A stretch of DNA of 10,925 nucleotides from Clostridiaceae bacterium (GCA_016297555.1 JAEDGK010000069.1:1-10925), one strand, 5' to 3'. Counted from the first letter of the stretch, positions 1 to 7,586 are shown. A program made the numbers and translations. The notes: generated from the sequence alone by a model not told the origin.

Positions 1-70
1 CTCTGTTACGCCGATTTCGGAAGAAGAATATTTCAGGCTTGTTGAAGCCTTTGGTCTTCAGGACGCATAA
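1..70 (+). CDS. 3' end of a plus-strand gene (partial, unidentified)
   Basis: Reading from base 2, 22 sense codons run to a TAA at 68-70 and give a C-terminus ending EEEYFRLVEAFGLQDA. The acidic-amphipathic composition and the terminator hairpin 20 bases later suggest a real gene end rather than a chance open frame. The fragment is too short to assign a family. It converges on the acyl-CoA synthetase gene that ends at 140. The start and any function lie outside the window. Confidence 0.55.
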   Translation, partial: SVTPISEEEYFRLVEAFGLQDA

Positions 71-90
71 CAAAATACTTTATAACAATT

Positions 91-123
91 AAAGCGGCTT
101 GCGTAACAGCAAACCGCTTTTTT
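91..123 (+). terminator. Rho-independent terminator, probably bidirectional
   Basis: AAAGCGG (91-97) pairs with CCGCTTT (114-120). TTGC/GCAA extends the stem across a mismatch, leaving a loop of about six bases. A run of six T (118-123) follows on the plus strand, so it would end the upstream partial gene. The flanking A/T bases also give a weaker U-tract on the minus strand, so it may serve the convergent acyl-CoA synthetase gene ending at 140. Confidence 0.8.
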
Positions 124-139
124 GTATTATCCGATTAAA

Positions 140-1783
140 TTAATAGCTTCTCTTAATCTTATTTGAAGTTGTTTTGAGGAAAGGAATGTCACGGATAACA
201 ACAGCGGAAATCTGCTTGTATGTGGGCAGCTCCTTGCACGCTTCGCGGATTTCAACCATCATCTCTTTCTCCTCTTTGGGTTCGTTGAGAAAAAGCTCCG
301 CTTTAAGTCCGCTCTCGTTGCCGACCTTATCCTTGATTCCGCTGACGACTACCTCGGCAACGCTGTCGATGCCCTGAATGTAGCCCTCGATTTCCTCGGG
401 ATAAATATTCTTTCCGTTGTTAAGGACAATAATGTTCTTCTTTCTGCCGCAAATCACAAGCATATCGTTTTCGTTGATTTTGCCGTAATCGCCCGTGTAA
501 AACCAGCCGTCTTTGATAACCTGTGCGGTAAGGTCAGGCTGTTTATAGTATCCGAGCATAACGGTGGGGCTTTTAACGCAGATTTCGCCTATTCCCTCCT
601 CATTGGGGCTGTCAATTCTCCATTCAAGGCAGGGAATTCTGATGCCGACTGTGCGGACATCGTTGAAATCATCGTGATTGCAGCAAACAAGGGGTGAGCA
701 CTCCGTGATGCCGTAGCCGTTGACAAGGGATATTCCTATATTCTCGAAGAAGTCACCGACCTCGGGGCGAATCGGCGCGCCTCCGCAGACGATTTTTCTA
801 AGGTTGCCGCCGAAATTCTCGTGAATTGAGGCAAAAAGCTTTTTGCGAAGGTCAATTCCGACTTTTCTCATTGCATTGCTTACTTTTACGAGCATATTGA
901 ATTTCTTTGTCATGCCCTTTTTGTCAATTTCGCGGGTAATTCTTGTGTAAAGAATCTCTGCGATTGCGGGAACAATATATACATAATCGGGCTTATAAAG
1001 CTTGAGATTGTTTGCGATGTTTTTCAGGCTGTCATTGATGCAGAGGCAGGAATGATGATGGAATGAAACCATAAGGTCCGCAACGCTCTCATATGTGTGG
1101 CTGTAAGGCAGAACGGAAAGACCCGTTGAATAAATCGTTGAAATTTGCAGTCCGTAATATACGCAGGAAATAATATTTTTCTGCGAAAGCATAACGCCTT
1201 TGGAATTGCCCGTGGTTCCCGATGTATAGACGAGCAATTTCATATCGTCAGGCTCGTTTTTGCAGGCAAGATATTTGCTTTTATCAAGATTTCTGCCCTC
1301 GTTCAGAGCAACATTCAGCGAAACAAACTCGCCGTCATTTTCCTTGCGGTCAAGACCGATAAAGAGCTTTGCAAATTTCAGCTCATCTCTGTGATTTCTG
1401 AAAATTTCCTCGTATTTTTCTTCGTAGAATACTATTTCGCTCTCGCTGTCGTTAAGCAAATGAATGATATCCTTTTCGGGGAGCTGCCTGTCAAGCGGCA
1501 CAAAAGAGCCGCCGCTGCGAAGAGAAGTGAAAAACGCAATAATCCAATTTATGCTGTTATTGCCGATGCAGGCTGCACGGGAATTTTCCAATCCGCTTGC
1601 AGCGAGGTATGCTCCGAGAGAAAAAACGGTTTCTTCAAATTCTTTGAATGTCAGCGATTTTATTTCTTCGCCTGTTTTATATTTGTAGGCGATTTTGTCG
1701 GGTACTTCTCTGAGAGCCTGCTCCATCATATCCGCAATGCTGATTACGGGGCTGACCTCATAAAGATTTATTTTGGGACTCAT
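140..1783 (-). CDS. AMP-forming acyl-CoA synthetase (long-chain fatty acid-CoA ligase type)
   Basis: This 547-residue protein is a member of the adenylate-forming (ANL) superfamily. It would activate a carboxylic acid with ATP to an acyl-AMP and pass the acyl group to CoA. The core motifs appear in order: the phosphate-binding loop YTSGTTGNSKG (186-196), an LPYSHTYE segment (225-232) like the LPLAHxxER motif of long-chain ligases, GYGITE (356-361), YTGD (429-432) with the ribose-binding Asp, the hinge GRKKNIIV (446-453), and the C-terminal catalytic Lys in TSNKIKR (K542). The protein ends shortly after that Lys and no membrane segment is evident. The ATG at 1783 follows AAAGGTG at good spacing. 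It is monocistronic and divergent from an XRE-type membrane protein. The substrate is not readable from sequence; a long-chain fatty acid is most likely, and an acyl-ACP synthetase or another acid is possible. Confidence 0.9.
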   Translation of the reverse strand: MSPKINLYEVSPVISIADMMEQALREVPDKIAYKYKTGEEIKSLTFKEFEETVFSLGAYLAASGLENSRAACIGNNSINWIIAFFTSLRSGGSFVPLDRQLPEKDIIHLLNDSESEIVFYEEKYEEIFRNHRDELKFAKLFIGLDRKENDGEFVSLNVALNEGRNLDKSKYLACKNEPDDMKLLVYTSGTTGNSKGVMLSQKNIISCVYYGLQISTIYSTGLSVLPYSHTYESVADLMVSFHHHSCLCINDSLKNIANNLKLYKPDYVYIVPAIAEILYTRITREIDKKGMTKKFNMLVKVSNAMRKVGIDLRKKLFASIHENFGGNLRKIVCGGAPIRPEVGDFFENIGISLVNGYGITECSPLVCCNHDDFNDVRTVGIRIPCLEWRIDSPNEEGIGEICVKSPTVMLGYYKQPDLTAQVIKDGWFYTGDYGKINENDMLVICGRKKNIIVLNNGKNIYPEEIEGYIQGIDSVAEVVVSGIKDKVGNESGLKAELFLNEPKEEKEMMVEIREACKELPTYKQISAVVIRDIPFLKTTSNKIKRSY

Positions 1784-1831
1784 CGTAACTACACCTTTCC
1801 GTGTGAATTTAAGTTTGCATTTTGCATTTAA

Positions 1832-1860
1832 ATTCTAAGGCTTTGATTAAAAAAAGTCAC
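1832..1860 (-). promoter_or_regulatory. Candidate sigma-A promoter of the acyl-CoA synthetase gene
   Basis: On the minus strand GTGACT (1855-1860) and TAGAAT (1832-1837) are separated by 17 bases, matching four and five of the six consensus positions. Transcription would start near 1825, giving a leader of about 40 bases before the ATG at 1783. The -35 element is imperfect, so dependence on an activator is possible. Confidence 0.5.
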
Positions 1861-1881
1861 CCTATAAACAGTAATAACAGG

Positions 1882-1918
1882 TCTACCCTCAGTATATAGG
1901 CGCTCTACTCACGGTAGA
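1882..1918. promoter_or_regulatory. Repeat cluster in the divergent promoter region (candidate operator)
   Basis: TCTACCCTCA (1882-1891) is partly repeated as TCTACTCA (1904-1911), with starts 22 bases apart, about two helical turns. GGTAGA (1913-1918) is the inverse of the first TCTACC, and TCTAC/GTAGA (1904-1908, 1914-1918) forms a small dyad. The cluster lies just upstream of the candidate acyl-CoA synthetase promoter and behind the XRE promoter, so a bound protein could affect either gene. No family-specific operator is recognised. Confidence 0.35.
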
Positions 1919-1945
1919 ATTTCAAGTATATCAACGGTTTTCAGC

Positions 1946-1974
1946 TTGATTTTTATTGCCTTTCGTGATATAAT
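1946..1974 (+). promoter_or_regulatory. Sigma-A promoter of the XRE-type regulator gene
   Basis: TTGATT (1946-1951), a 17-base spacer and a perfect TATAAT (1969-1974), preceded by TG at 1966-1967 as an extended -10. The start would be near 1981, leaving a leader of about 36 bases with GGAG (2003-2006) before the ATG at 2017. TTCAAG (1921-1926) and CTTGAT (1945-1950) form an inverted pair that touches the -35 and could be an autoregulatory site. That last point is inference. Confidence 0.8.
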
Positions 1975-2016
1975 AGATTAAACAGCTTTAAGTAAAAAAA
2001 TCGGAGACCTTGTTTT

Positions 2017-2700
2017 ATGACAGAAGAACAGTTAAAAGAAAACATTGCCAAAAGCATTGCTTCATTGCGAAAAAGCAGGGGTATGACTCAAGCCGACCTC
2101 GCCCAAGCGCTTAACTATTCGGATAAATCCGTTTCAAAATGGGAACGAGGCGACGGCGTACCCGATATAATTGTTATTCACAGAATTGCAGAGCTTTTCG
2201 GCGTTACTTTAAATGACATCATTAATGAAGAAAACGAAAAACCCGAAGAAGCCGCCGAAATCCCCGAGAAAAACAGGAGGCGGAGACGGAAACCCCACTT
2301 CACCAACCGAGTTATTATTCCGCTTCTGAGCGTCGGGCTTGTTTTTCTTGTTTTTTCTCTCATTTTTGCATTTCTGAAAATTTTTGAATTTGATTTCCCT
2401 AAAATTTGGCTCGTTTTCATTCTCGCCATTCCAGTTGCCTGTATTCCCTTGGTTGTTTTCGCTGAAATCTGGTGGGATCTTCCTCAACGATTTATCTGCA
2501 TTACCGCTCTCGTGTGGTCAATCGTGCTGTTTCTCGGGCTTGCTTTCGATTCCTCCAAAATCGTGCCGATCATTGTAACCGCCGCTATATTCCAGGCGCT
2601 TGTTGTACTGTGGTTCACAATGCGCTCACTCTCAAAAAAACGCAGGCGCAGGCGTGCCGCCCTATCTCGCGAATCGGAGCAAAAAACAAACGACAAATAA
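2017..2700 (+). CDS. XRE-family helix-turn-helix protein with four membrane segments
   Basis: This is a 227-residue two-part protein. Residues about 10-66 form a Cro/C1-type HTH (IASLRKSRGMTQADLAQAL, then SDKSVSKWERG, then a third helix-rich part ending DIIN). An acidic linker (71-85) and a basic patch RRRRRK (87-92) lead into four hydrophobic segments near 97-120, 129-150, 158-177 and 182-203. The tail is strongly basic (KKRRRRR, 207-213). An even number of segments with basic flanks predicts that both ends are cytoplasmic, so DNA binding from the membrane is feasible. Firmicutes carry many such XRE-membrane proteins of unknown signal. It is divergent from the acyl-CoA synthetase, so control of that gene in response to membrane or lipid state is a possibility but unproven. 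The start is supported by GGAG ten bases upstream and by the N-terminal position of the HTH. Confidence 0.85.
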   Translation: MTEEQLKENIAKSIASLRKSRGMTQADLAQALNYSDKSVSKWERGDGVPDIIVIHRIAELFGVTLNDIINEENEKPEEAAEIPEKNRRRRRKPHFTNRVIIPLLSVGLVFLVFSLIFAFLKIFEFDFPKIWLVFILAIPVACIPLVVFAEIWWDLPQRFICITALVWSIVLFLGLAFDSSKIVPIIVTAAIFQALVVLWFTMRSLSKKRRRRRAALSRESEQKTNDK

Positions 2701-2727
2701 CACAATCCGATAAATTTCACAAAATGC

Positions 2728-2764
2728 AAACTCCTCCCGCCGAAAAAGGCAGGAGGAGTTTTTT
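2728..2764 (+). terminator. Strong terminator between convergent XRE gene and truB
   Basis: CTCCTCC (2731-2737) pairs with GGAGGAG (2752-2758). After one C/A mismatch, GCC/GGC closes a six-base loop. Six T follow from 2759. AAA at 2728-2730 can pair with the first T bases and gives the opposite strand a weaker T-rich tail, so it probably also ends the minus-strand operon after truB (stop at 2795). Confidence 0.9.
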
Positions 2765-2794
2765 ATATATCTGTATGCTTTTTCTCTGCGCCCG

Positions 2795-3685
2795 TTACCC
2801 TACAAAAACGCGCTTAACTTTAAGGCTGTCGCCGTCTCCTATTTCTCCGAGACCCATAAACGCTCCGTCGGGGTCATATATTCTGAAAAGCCCGAGAGTG
2901 CGCGGATATTTCAGCCTTTCGAGCGAAAGCTCGCCGCCGTTGCCAAAGCGCCTTGCCTGCGCTGCCGAAACCGTTATAATCGGGTATTCCTCAAGTGCGC
3001 GGTCAACGGGAATTATCAGGCGGTCAAGCTCTCCGCTTTCCGCCGCCTGCGAAAGAGCTTCAAGAGTTACGGCGGAATCAATTTTAAAGCCGTTTGCCGC
3101 CGTTCTTCTGAGCTCCGTTAAAACCGCGCCGCACCCGAGCTTTTCTCCCAAATCGGAAATCAGGGTGCGTATATATGTGCCCGATGAACATTCAACCGAA
3201 ACCGCATATTCGCCCGCGCTCTCGTTTGCTTCGAGGATTTCTGCGGAATAAACGGTTACCCGTCTCGGCTCACGCTCAACCTCAACGCCCTGCCTTGCAA
3301 GGTCATAAAGCCGCTTGCCGTTGACCGAAACTGCAGAATACATCGGCGGAAGCTGCTCAATTTCGCCCACAAATTCCGCAAGAGCGGCGGCAACCTGAGC
3401 GGCATTTGCAGAAACGGGGCGCGTTTCAAGCACCTTGCCCGTGATATCAAGAGTATCGGTCACCGTGCCGAGACGAAACTCCGCCCTGTAAGCCTTATCG
3501 TGGCTCGGCAAAAGCTCGCTGAAACGGGTTGCGCCGCCGAGCATTACGGTTAAAAGCCCCGTTGCCATAGGGTCGAGCGTGCCCGTGTGACCGCACTTTT
3601 TTTCGCCGCATATGCGCCTGACCCTTGCCACGGCTCCGAAAGAGGTGATGTCCTTCGGCTTATCAATAAGAATTATACCTGTCAT
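2795..3685 (-). CDS. truB: tRNA pseudouridine(55) synthase TruB
   Basis: TruB converts uridine 55 in the T-loop of tRNAs to pseudouridine in the cytoplasm and also acts as a tRNA folding chaperone. The 296-residue protein is full length for the family. It shows the opening IDKPKDITSF (7-16), the catalytic motif GHTGTLDPMATGLL (32-45, nucleophile D38), the conserved Tyr of KAYRAEF (Y66), and GTYIRTLISDLG (169-180, R173). The C-terminal 60 residues resemble a short PUA-like end. The ATG at 3685 follows GGAAG six bases upstream. It is the last gene of the operon, 56 bases after nrnA, and that gap holds a hairpin. In Bacillus the bifunctional riboflavin kinase gene ribF/ribC normally follows; here the operon instead ends at a terminator facing the XRE gene. 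Confidence 0.97.
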   Translation of the reverse strand: MTGIILIDKPKDITSFGAVARVRRICGEKKCGHTGTLDPMATGLLTVMLGGATRFSELLPSHDKAYRAEFRLGTVTDTLDITGKVLETRPVSANAAQVAAALAEFVGEIEQLPPMYSAVSVNGKRLYDLARQGVEVEREPRRVTVYSAEILEANESAGEYAVSVECSSGTYIRTLISDLGEKLGCGAVLTELRRTAANGFKIDSAVTLEALSQAAESGELDRLIIPVDRALEEYPIITVSAAQARRFGNGGELSLERLKYPRTLGLFRIYDPDGAFMGLGEIGDGDSLKVKRVFVG

Positions 3686-3702
3686 CTGAACTTCCTTTCG
3701 CT

Positions 3703-3732
3703 AAAAATCAAGGCAGCCCGCGCAGGACTGCC
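3703..3732 (-). terminator. Hairpin with U-tract between nrnA and truB (attenuator or processing site)
   Basis: In the minus-strand transcript GGCAGUCC (3732-3725) pairs with GGGCUGCC (3719-3712) over eight pairs, including a G-U wobble, around a five-base loop. UUGAUUUUU follows. The wobble is a C/A mismatch on the plus strand, so the structure fits minus-strand RNA. The tail is interrupted and truB has its own ribosome binding site just after it, so partial termination or an RNA-processing role is more likely than full termination. Confidence 0.55.
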
Positions 3733-3741
3733 CTGTTTTTA

Positions 3742-4707
3742 TCAAACGATTGTAACGGCGTCAATTTCCGCCTGAACCTCTTTCAGAAGAGAATTGATCG
3801 CCTGCTGCTTTGAGCCGTAAAGCGTGCAGCCCGCCGCGCCCATATGACCGCCGCCTCCGAGCCTTTTGCAAATTGCGGAAGCGTCAATGTCGCCGTGAGT
3901 GCGCACGGAAGCCTTGAAGCTGCCGTCTTTAAGCTCGCGCATGGTTACGCCCACGAGCACGCCCTCAATCTGCCTGGGCAGATTTGCAAGGCGGTCGGTT
4001 TCGCTCTCGTTTGAGCCGCTGCGCTTATACATATCCTGTGTAACGCAGATAAGGGCGCATCTGTCGGAAAAATAGAAGCGCATACTGTCAAGCGCAAGCC
4101 TTTCAAGAGCGGCGTAGGTTTTGGTTTTTGTTTCAAAAAACACCTGAATTATATTGTAAGTATCCGCGCCGAGCTTTGCAAGCTCCGCGGCAATTTCAAA
4201 GGTTCTGACAGTTGTGTTTGAGAAGCGGAAACAGCCCGTGTCGGTCGAAACGCCCGTGAAAAGGCAGGACGCAATAACGGGGTCGGGGTCAACCTGCATT
4301 ATTTTGAGAAGAAGATAAATTATCTCTGCGGTTGAAGCGGAATCGGCTTCAAGGCACACTTTATCCGCATAAAGCATATTCGAGCCGTGATGGTCAATGC
4401 AAAGCCCGATTTTGCCCGTATATTTTCCCTCGGACTCTTTGCCGAGCAGCTTTATATCGGCAACATCTATCGCCGCGATAAGCTCCGGCTCAAAGTCATC
4501 GGTTTCAATCCCCTCAAGCATAAACGAAAAATCCTTGGGAATAGGGTCGGAACATTCAACTCTGACCCGCTTGCCCATGCCGAGCAGAGCGCGCGCAAGA
4601 GCATATGCGCTGCCGAGTGTGTCACCGTCGGGATGGCTGTGACACAGCAGCAAAATCTTATCGGCATTTTCGAGGATTTTTGCAGTTTCGTGCAGATCAA
4701 TTCTCAC
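3742..4707 (-). CDS. nrnA: DHH/DHHA1 phosphoesterase, NrnA-like (oligoribonuclease / pAp phosphatase)
   Basis: Enzymes of this family use two Mn ions to degrade very short oligonucleotides to mononucleotides, and many also dephosphorylate 3'-phosphoadenosine 5'-phosphate. The 321-residue protein is of normal length. The DHH domain shows HSHPDGDTLGS (23-33, metal ligands H23, D27, D29), AAIDVAD with D81, the signature IDHHGSN (104-110) and STDTG with D156. The DHHA1 substrate domain ends in GGGGHMGAAG (284-293). The start codon is GTG (4707), 15 bases after the rbfA stop, and its AAAAGGGG ribosome binding site overlaps the rbfA stop region, so translation is probably coupled. This position between rbfA and truB is common in Clostridia and places RNA end-turnover with ribosome and tRNA maturation. 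Some family members instead cleave cyclic dinucleotide products, which cannot be excluded. Confidence 0.92.
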   Translation of the reverse strand: MRIDLHETAKILENADKILLLCHSHPDGDTLGSAYALARALLGMGKRVRVECSDPIPKDFSFMLEGIETDDFEPELIAAIDVADIKLLGKESEGKYTGKIGLCIDHHGSNMLYADKVCLEADSASTAEIIYLLLKIMQVDPDPVIASCLFTGVSTDTGCFRFSNTTVRTFEIAAELAKLGADTYNIIQVFFETKTKTYAALERLALDSMRFYFSDRCALICVTQDMYKRSGSNESETDRLANLPRQIEGVLVGVTMRELKDGSFKASVRTHGDIDASAICKRLGGGGHMGAAGCTLYGSKQQAINSLLKEVQAEIDAVTIV

Positions 4708-4722
4708 TGATTGACGCCCCTT

Positions 4723-5082
4723 TTAAAGTTCATCTTTTTCATCCGGAAGAATATCTCCGAGCTTTTTGGCAATCTCCATGCCTCTTTCTATCGAATCATC
4801 GGCAATGAATTTAAGCTCGGGCGTTTTGCGCAGATGCAGGCGTTTGCCGACCTCTCTGCGGATATAGCCCGTGGCGCTCGTTAAGCCCTTGACCGCAAGC
4901 TTTGCGGTTTCAATGCCCTCCATTGCGCTCACATAAACCTTTGCGAAAGAAGCGTCGGAGCTGACATCAACATTAACCACGGTCAACATTCCCTGAATTC
5001 TCGGGTCTTTAAGCTCGCGCATAATTGCGGCTATTTCTCTTTTGATATCCTCGGACACTCTGTCCACTCTGTAACCAGCCAT
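4723..5082 (-). CDS. rbfA: 30S ribosome-binding factor RbfA
   Basis: RbfA is a small KH-fold assembly factor that binds the immature 30S subunit and helps the 5' end of 16S rRNA mature; it is also needed for cold adaptation in model bacteria. At 119 residues it has normal length. Typical features are the opening YRVDRVSEDIKREIA (4-18), the LKDPRIQ segment (24-30), the strand TVVNVDVSSDASFAKVYVS (34-52), and KRLHLRKTPELKFIADDS (80-97) before the final helix. The ATG at 5082 follows GGGTGA. It starts 11 bases after the infB stop. In Bacillus, ylxP sits between infB and rbfA; that gene is absent here. Confidence 0.96.
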   Translation of the reverse strand: MAGYRVDRVSEDIKREIAAIMRELKDPRIQGMLTVVNVDVSSDASFAKVYVSAMEGIETAKLAVKGLTSATGYIRREVGKRLHLRKTPELKFIADDSIERGMEIAKKLGDILPDEKDEL

Positions 5083-5093
5083 AAAATCACCCG

Positions 5094-7583
5094 TTAATCT
5101 CTGTATTCCTCGGTAACATAAGCTTCGAGCATATCGCCCTCTTTGATATCGTTAAATCTGCTCAGACCGATGCCGCAGTCAAAGCCCGAGGCAACCTCTT
5201 TAACATCGTCCTTAAAGCGGCGAAGCGAAGCCATTTCGTCCTCGGCAACAACTATGCCGTCTCTGACAACGCGGATTTTTGCGTTTCTGATAATCTTGCC
5301 CGAAACAACATGGCAGCCCGCAACATTGCCGACGGAGGAAATCTTAACAACCTGACGAACCTCCGCCTTGCCGACATCAACATCTCTGAATTTCGGCGCA
5401 AGCATACCCTTGATAGCCGCCTGAACTTCTTCAATGCAGTCATATATAACTCTGTACATTCTGACATCAACGCCGTCGCGCTCCGCGCTCTCCGCCGCAA
5501 CATTGTCGGGGCGTACATTAAAGCCGACTATGATTGCGTTTGAAGCGTTTGCGAGCATAACATCGCTCTCGGTTATTGCGCCGACGCCGCTGTGGATTAT
5601 CTTAACTCTGACCTCATCATTTGAAAGCTTGACAAGGCTCTGCTTAACAGCCTCTGCCGAGCCCTGAACATCGGCTTTGATGATGATATTGAGGTCTTTG
5701 AGCTGACCCTCCTGAATGGAAGCAAAGAGGTTATCAAGAGTAACCTTCTGATACTCCTTGAAATGCTCCTCCTTGGCTTTGTTCTTTCTCTGCTCAACAA
5801 GCTCTCTTGCAAGGCGCTCATCGTTAACGGCGTCAAAGCCGTCGCCTGCCTGGGGAACCTCGGCAAGACCCATTATCTCAACGGGAACGGACGGGCCTGC
5901 TTCATTGACCTTTCTGCCCTTATCGTCAACCATAACTCTGACTCTGCCCACGGCAGTGCCCGCAACTATGATATCGCCCGTTTTGAGAGTTCCGTTCTGA
6001 ACGAGAAGGGTTGAAACGGGGCCTCTGCCCTTATCAAGCCTTGCTTCAATAACAACGCCCTTTGCCGAGCGGTTGGGATTTGCTTTAAGCTCCTGCATTT
6101 CTGCAACAAGCAGAACTGCTTCGAGCAGCTTGTCAATGCCCTGCTTTGTGAGCGCGGAAACGGGAACGCAGATTGTTTCGCCGCCCCACTCCTCGGGAAC
6201 AAGCTCATATTCGGTAAGCTGCTGCAAAACTCTGTCGGGATTTGCGGCGGGCTTATCCATTTTATTGATTGCAACTATTATCTGAACTCCCGCCGCCTTG
6301 GCGTGGTTGATAGCCTCGATGGTCTGGGGCATAATGCCGTCGTCCGCCGCAACAACAAGGATTGCAATATCCGTTGCCATTGCGCCTCTCAGACGCATTG
6401 ATGTGAAAGCGGCGTGACCGGGAGTGTCAAGGAAGGTTATCTTTGAGCCGTTAAGGTCAACTCTGTAAGCGCCGATGTGCTGTGTTATGCCGCCCGCCTC
6501 GGTTGAGGTGACGGAGGTGTTTCTGATTGCGTCAAGCAAAGAGGTTTTGCCGTGGTCAACATGACCCATAACAACAACAACGGGGTCTCTGGGCATAAGG
6601 TCTTTTTCTTCGTCAACGCTGTCATCGATTATTCTGTCCTCAATGGTAACGACAACCTCTTTTTCGACCTTTGCGCCGAGCTCCTCTGCAACGATGGCGG
6701 CGGTTTCATAGTCAAGAGTTTCGTTGACCGTTGCCATCTGACCGAGCGCAAACAGCTTTTTGATAACCTCGGAGGCAGTCATTTTGAGCATTGCCGCAAG
6801 CTCGCCGACCGTGATTTCCTCGGGCAGCTTGAGGTGCATCTGGGGCTTCTTTGCTCTCTCGGCGGCTATTCTCTTGAGCCTCTCCGCCTCGGTTTCACGC
6901 CTTGAGGAGCGCATTCCGCCCTGCTTTCTGTATTGCTGGCTCTTCTGCTTTATCTTCTGCTTCTTGACGGAATCGGCGTGCTGCTTTGTTTTATCAGTCG
7001 GAGCGATATTCTCATATCTCTCATTGTATTTTTCAAGGTCAACATTGCCCGCTCTTGTGTCAATGGTGCGCATTTCACCCTTTGTTCTTGACTGCATGGG
7101 CTTGTTTTCCTTGGGCTTTTCGTCCTTAGGCTGCGGCTTCTTTGAAGGCATGGGCGGCAGCTTGCCGGGCTTCTGAGCCTGCTGAGGAGCGGGCTTTTTC
7201 TCCGCCTTTTCTGCTTTTCCGTCTTTTTTGGCGGGAGCGGCAGGCTTCTGCGCGGGCTTCTTTTCTGCCTGAGGAGCGGCTTCTTTTTGGGGCTTTTCCT
7301 CTTTTTTCTCCTCCGCGGGAGCTTCCTGCGCCTGCTCTGCGGGAGCTTTCTCCTGCTTTGCCTTTTCTTTGCCGGCGGGAGCAAAATTGAAATAATCGTT
7401 AAGATCCGCTACCTCTTTTTCTTTGGTGAAAGTTTCAAAAATGAGGTCAAGCTCATCTTCTTCAAGCGCGGTCATATGTTTTTTCTGACCGTCGAAATAC
7501 TCAGCGAGCAAATCAACGACCTTATTGCTTTTGATATCAAAGTCCTTAGCGACCTCATGCACTCTGTATTTGTTAATTATCAT
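5094..7583 (-). CDS. infB: Translation initiation factor IF-2
   Basis: IF-2 is a GTPase that places formyl-methionyl-tRNA on the 30S subunit and promotes joining of the 50S subunit. In the 829-residue protein an N-terminal IF2_N helical module (1-55) is followed by a Lys/Glu/Pro/Ala/Gln-rich disordered linker (about 67-165), a basic region, and a second IF2_N module (about 250-305). The G domain has G1 GHVDHGKTS (340-348), G2 GGITQH (364-369), G3 DTPGH (386-390), G4 NKMD (440-443) and G5 SAL (476-478). Domains II, III and the tRNA-binding domain IV follow to the end. The ATG at 7583 has an excellent GGGGAGG (7591-7597), which itself encodes the last residues of ylxQ, and the two genes are only 3 bases apart. 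Internal Met codons at 147, 163, 171 and 224 could allow shorter isoforms as in E. coli, but no clear internal ribosome site was established. Confidence 0.98.
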   Translation of the reverse strand: MIINKYRVHEVAKDFDIKSNKVVDLLAEYFDGQKKHMTALEEDELDLIFETFTKEKEVADLNDYFNFAPAGKEKAKQEKAPAEQAQEAPAEEKKEEKPQKEAAPQAEKKPAQKPAAPAKKDGKAEKAEKKPAPQQAQKPGKLPPMPSKKPQPKDEKPKENKPMQSRTKGEMRTIDTRAGNVDLEKYNERYENIAPTDKTKQHADSVKKQKIKQKSQQYRKQGGMRSSRRETEAERLKRIAAERAKKPQMHLKLPEEITVGELAAMLKMTASEVIKKLFALGQMATVNETLDYETAAIVAEELGAKVEKEVVVTIEDRIIDDSVDEEKDLMPRDPVVVVMGHVDHGKTSLLDAIRNTSVTSTEAGGITQHIGAYRVDLNGSKITFLDTPGHAAFTSMRLRGAMATDIAILVVAADDGIMPQTIEAINHAKAAGVQIIVAINKMDKPAANPDRVLQQLTEYELVPEEWGGETICVPVSALTKQGIDKLLEAVLLVAEMQELKANPNRSAKGVVIEARLDKGRGPVSTLLVQNGTLKTGDIIVAGTAVGRVRVMVDDKGRKVNEAGPSVPVEIMGLAEVPQAGDGFDAVNDERLARELVEQRKNKAKEEHFKEYQKVTLDNLFASIQEGQLKDLNIIIKADVQGSAEAVKQSLVKLSNDEVRVKIIHSGVGAITESDVMLANASNAIIVGFNVRPDNVAAESAERDGVDVRMYRVIYDCIEEVQAAIKGMLAPKFRDVDVGKAEVRQVVKISSVGNVAGCHVVSGKIIRNAKIRVVRDGIVVAEDEMASLRRFKDDVKEVASGFDCGIGLSRFNDIKEGDMLEAYVTEEYRD

Positions 7584-7586
7584 AGA

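Noticed and set aside
1145..1831. A 228-codon plus-strand open frame antisense to the acyl-CoA synthetase
   Set aside because: It overlaps a gene with all adenylate-forming motifs, has a Phe/Cys/Arg-rich composition typical of antisense translation, and lacks a ribosome site.
2472..3251. A 259-codon plus-strand open frame spanning the end of the XRE gene and part of truB
   Set aside because: It crosses the strong terminator at 2728-2764 and runs antisense to conserved TruB motifs; its Ser/Arg/Pro-rich sequence resembles no family.
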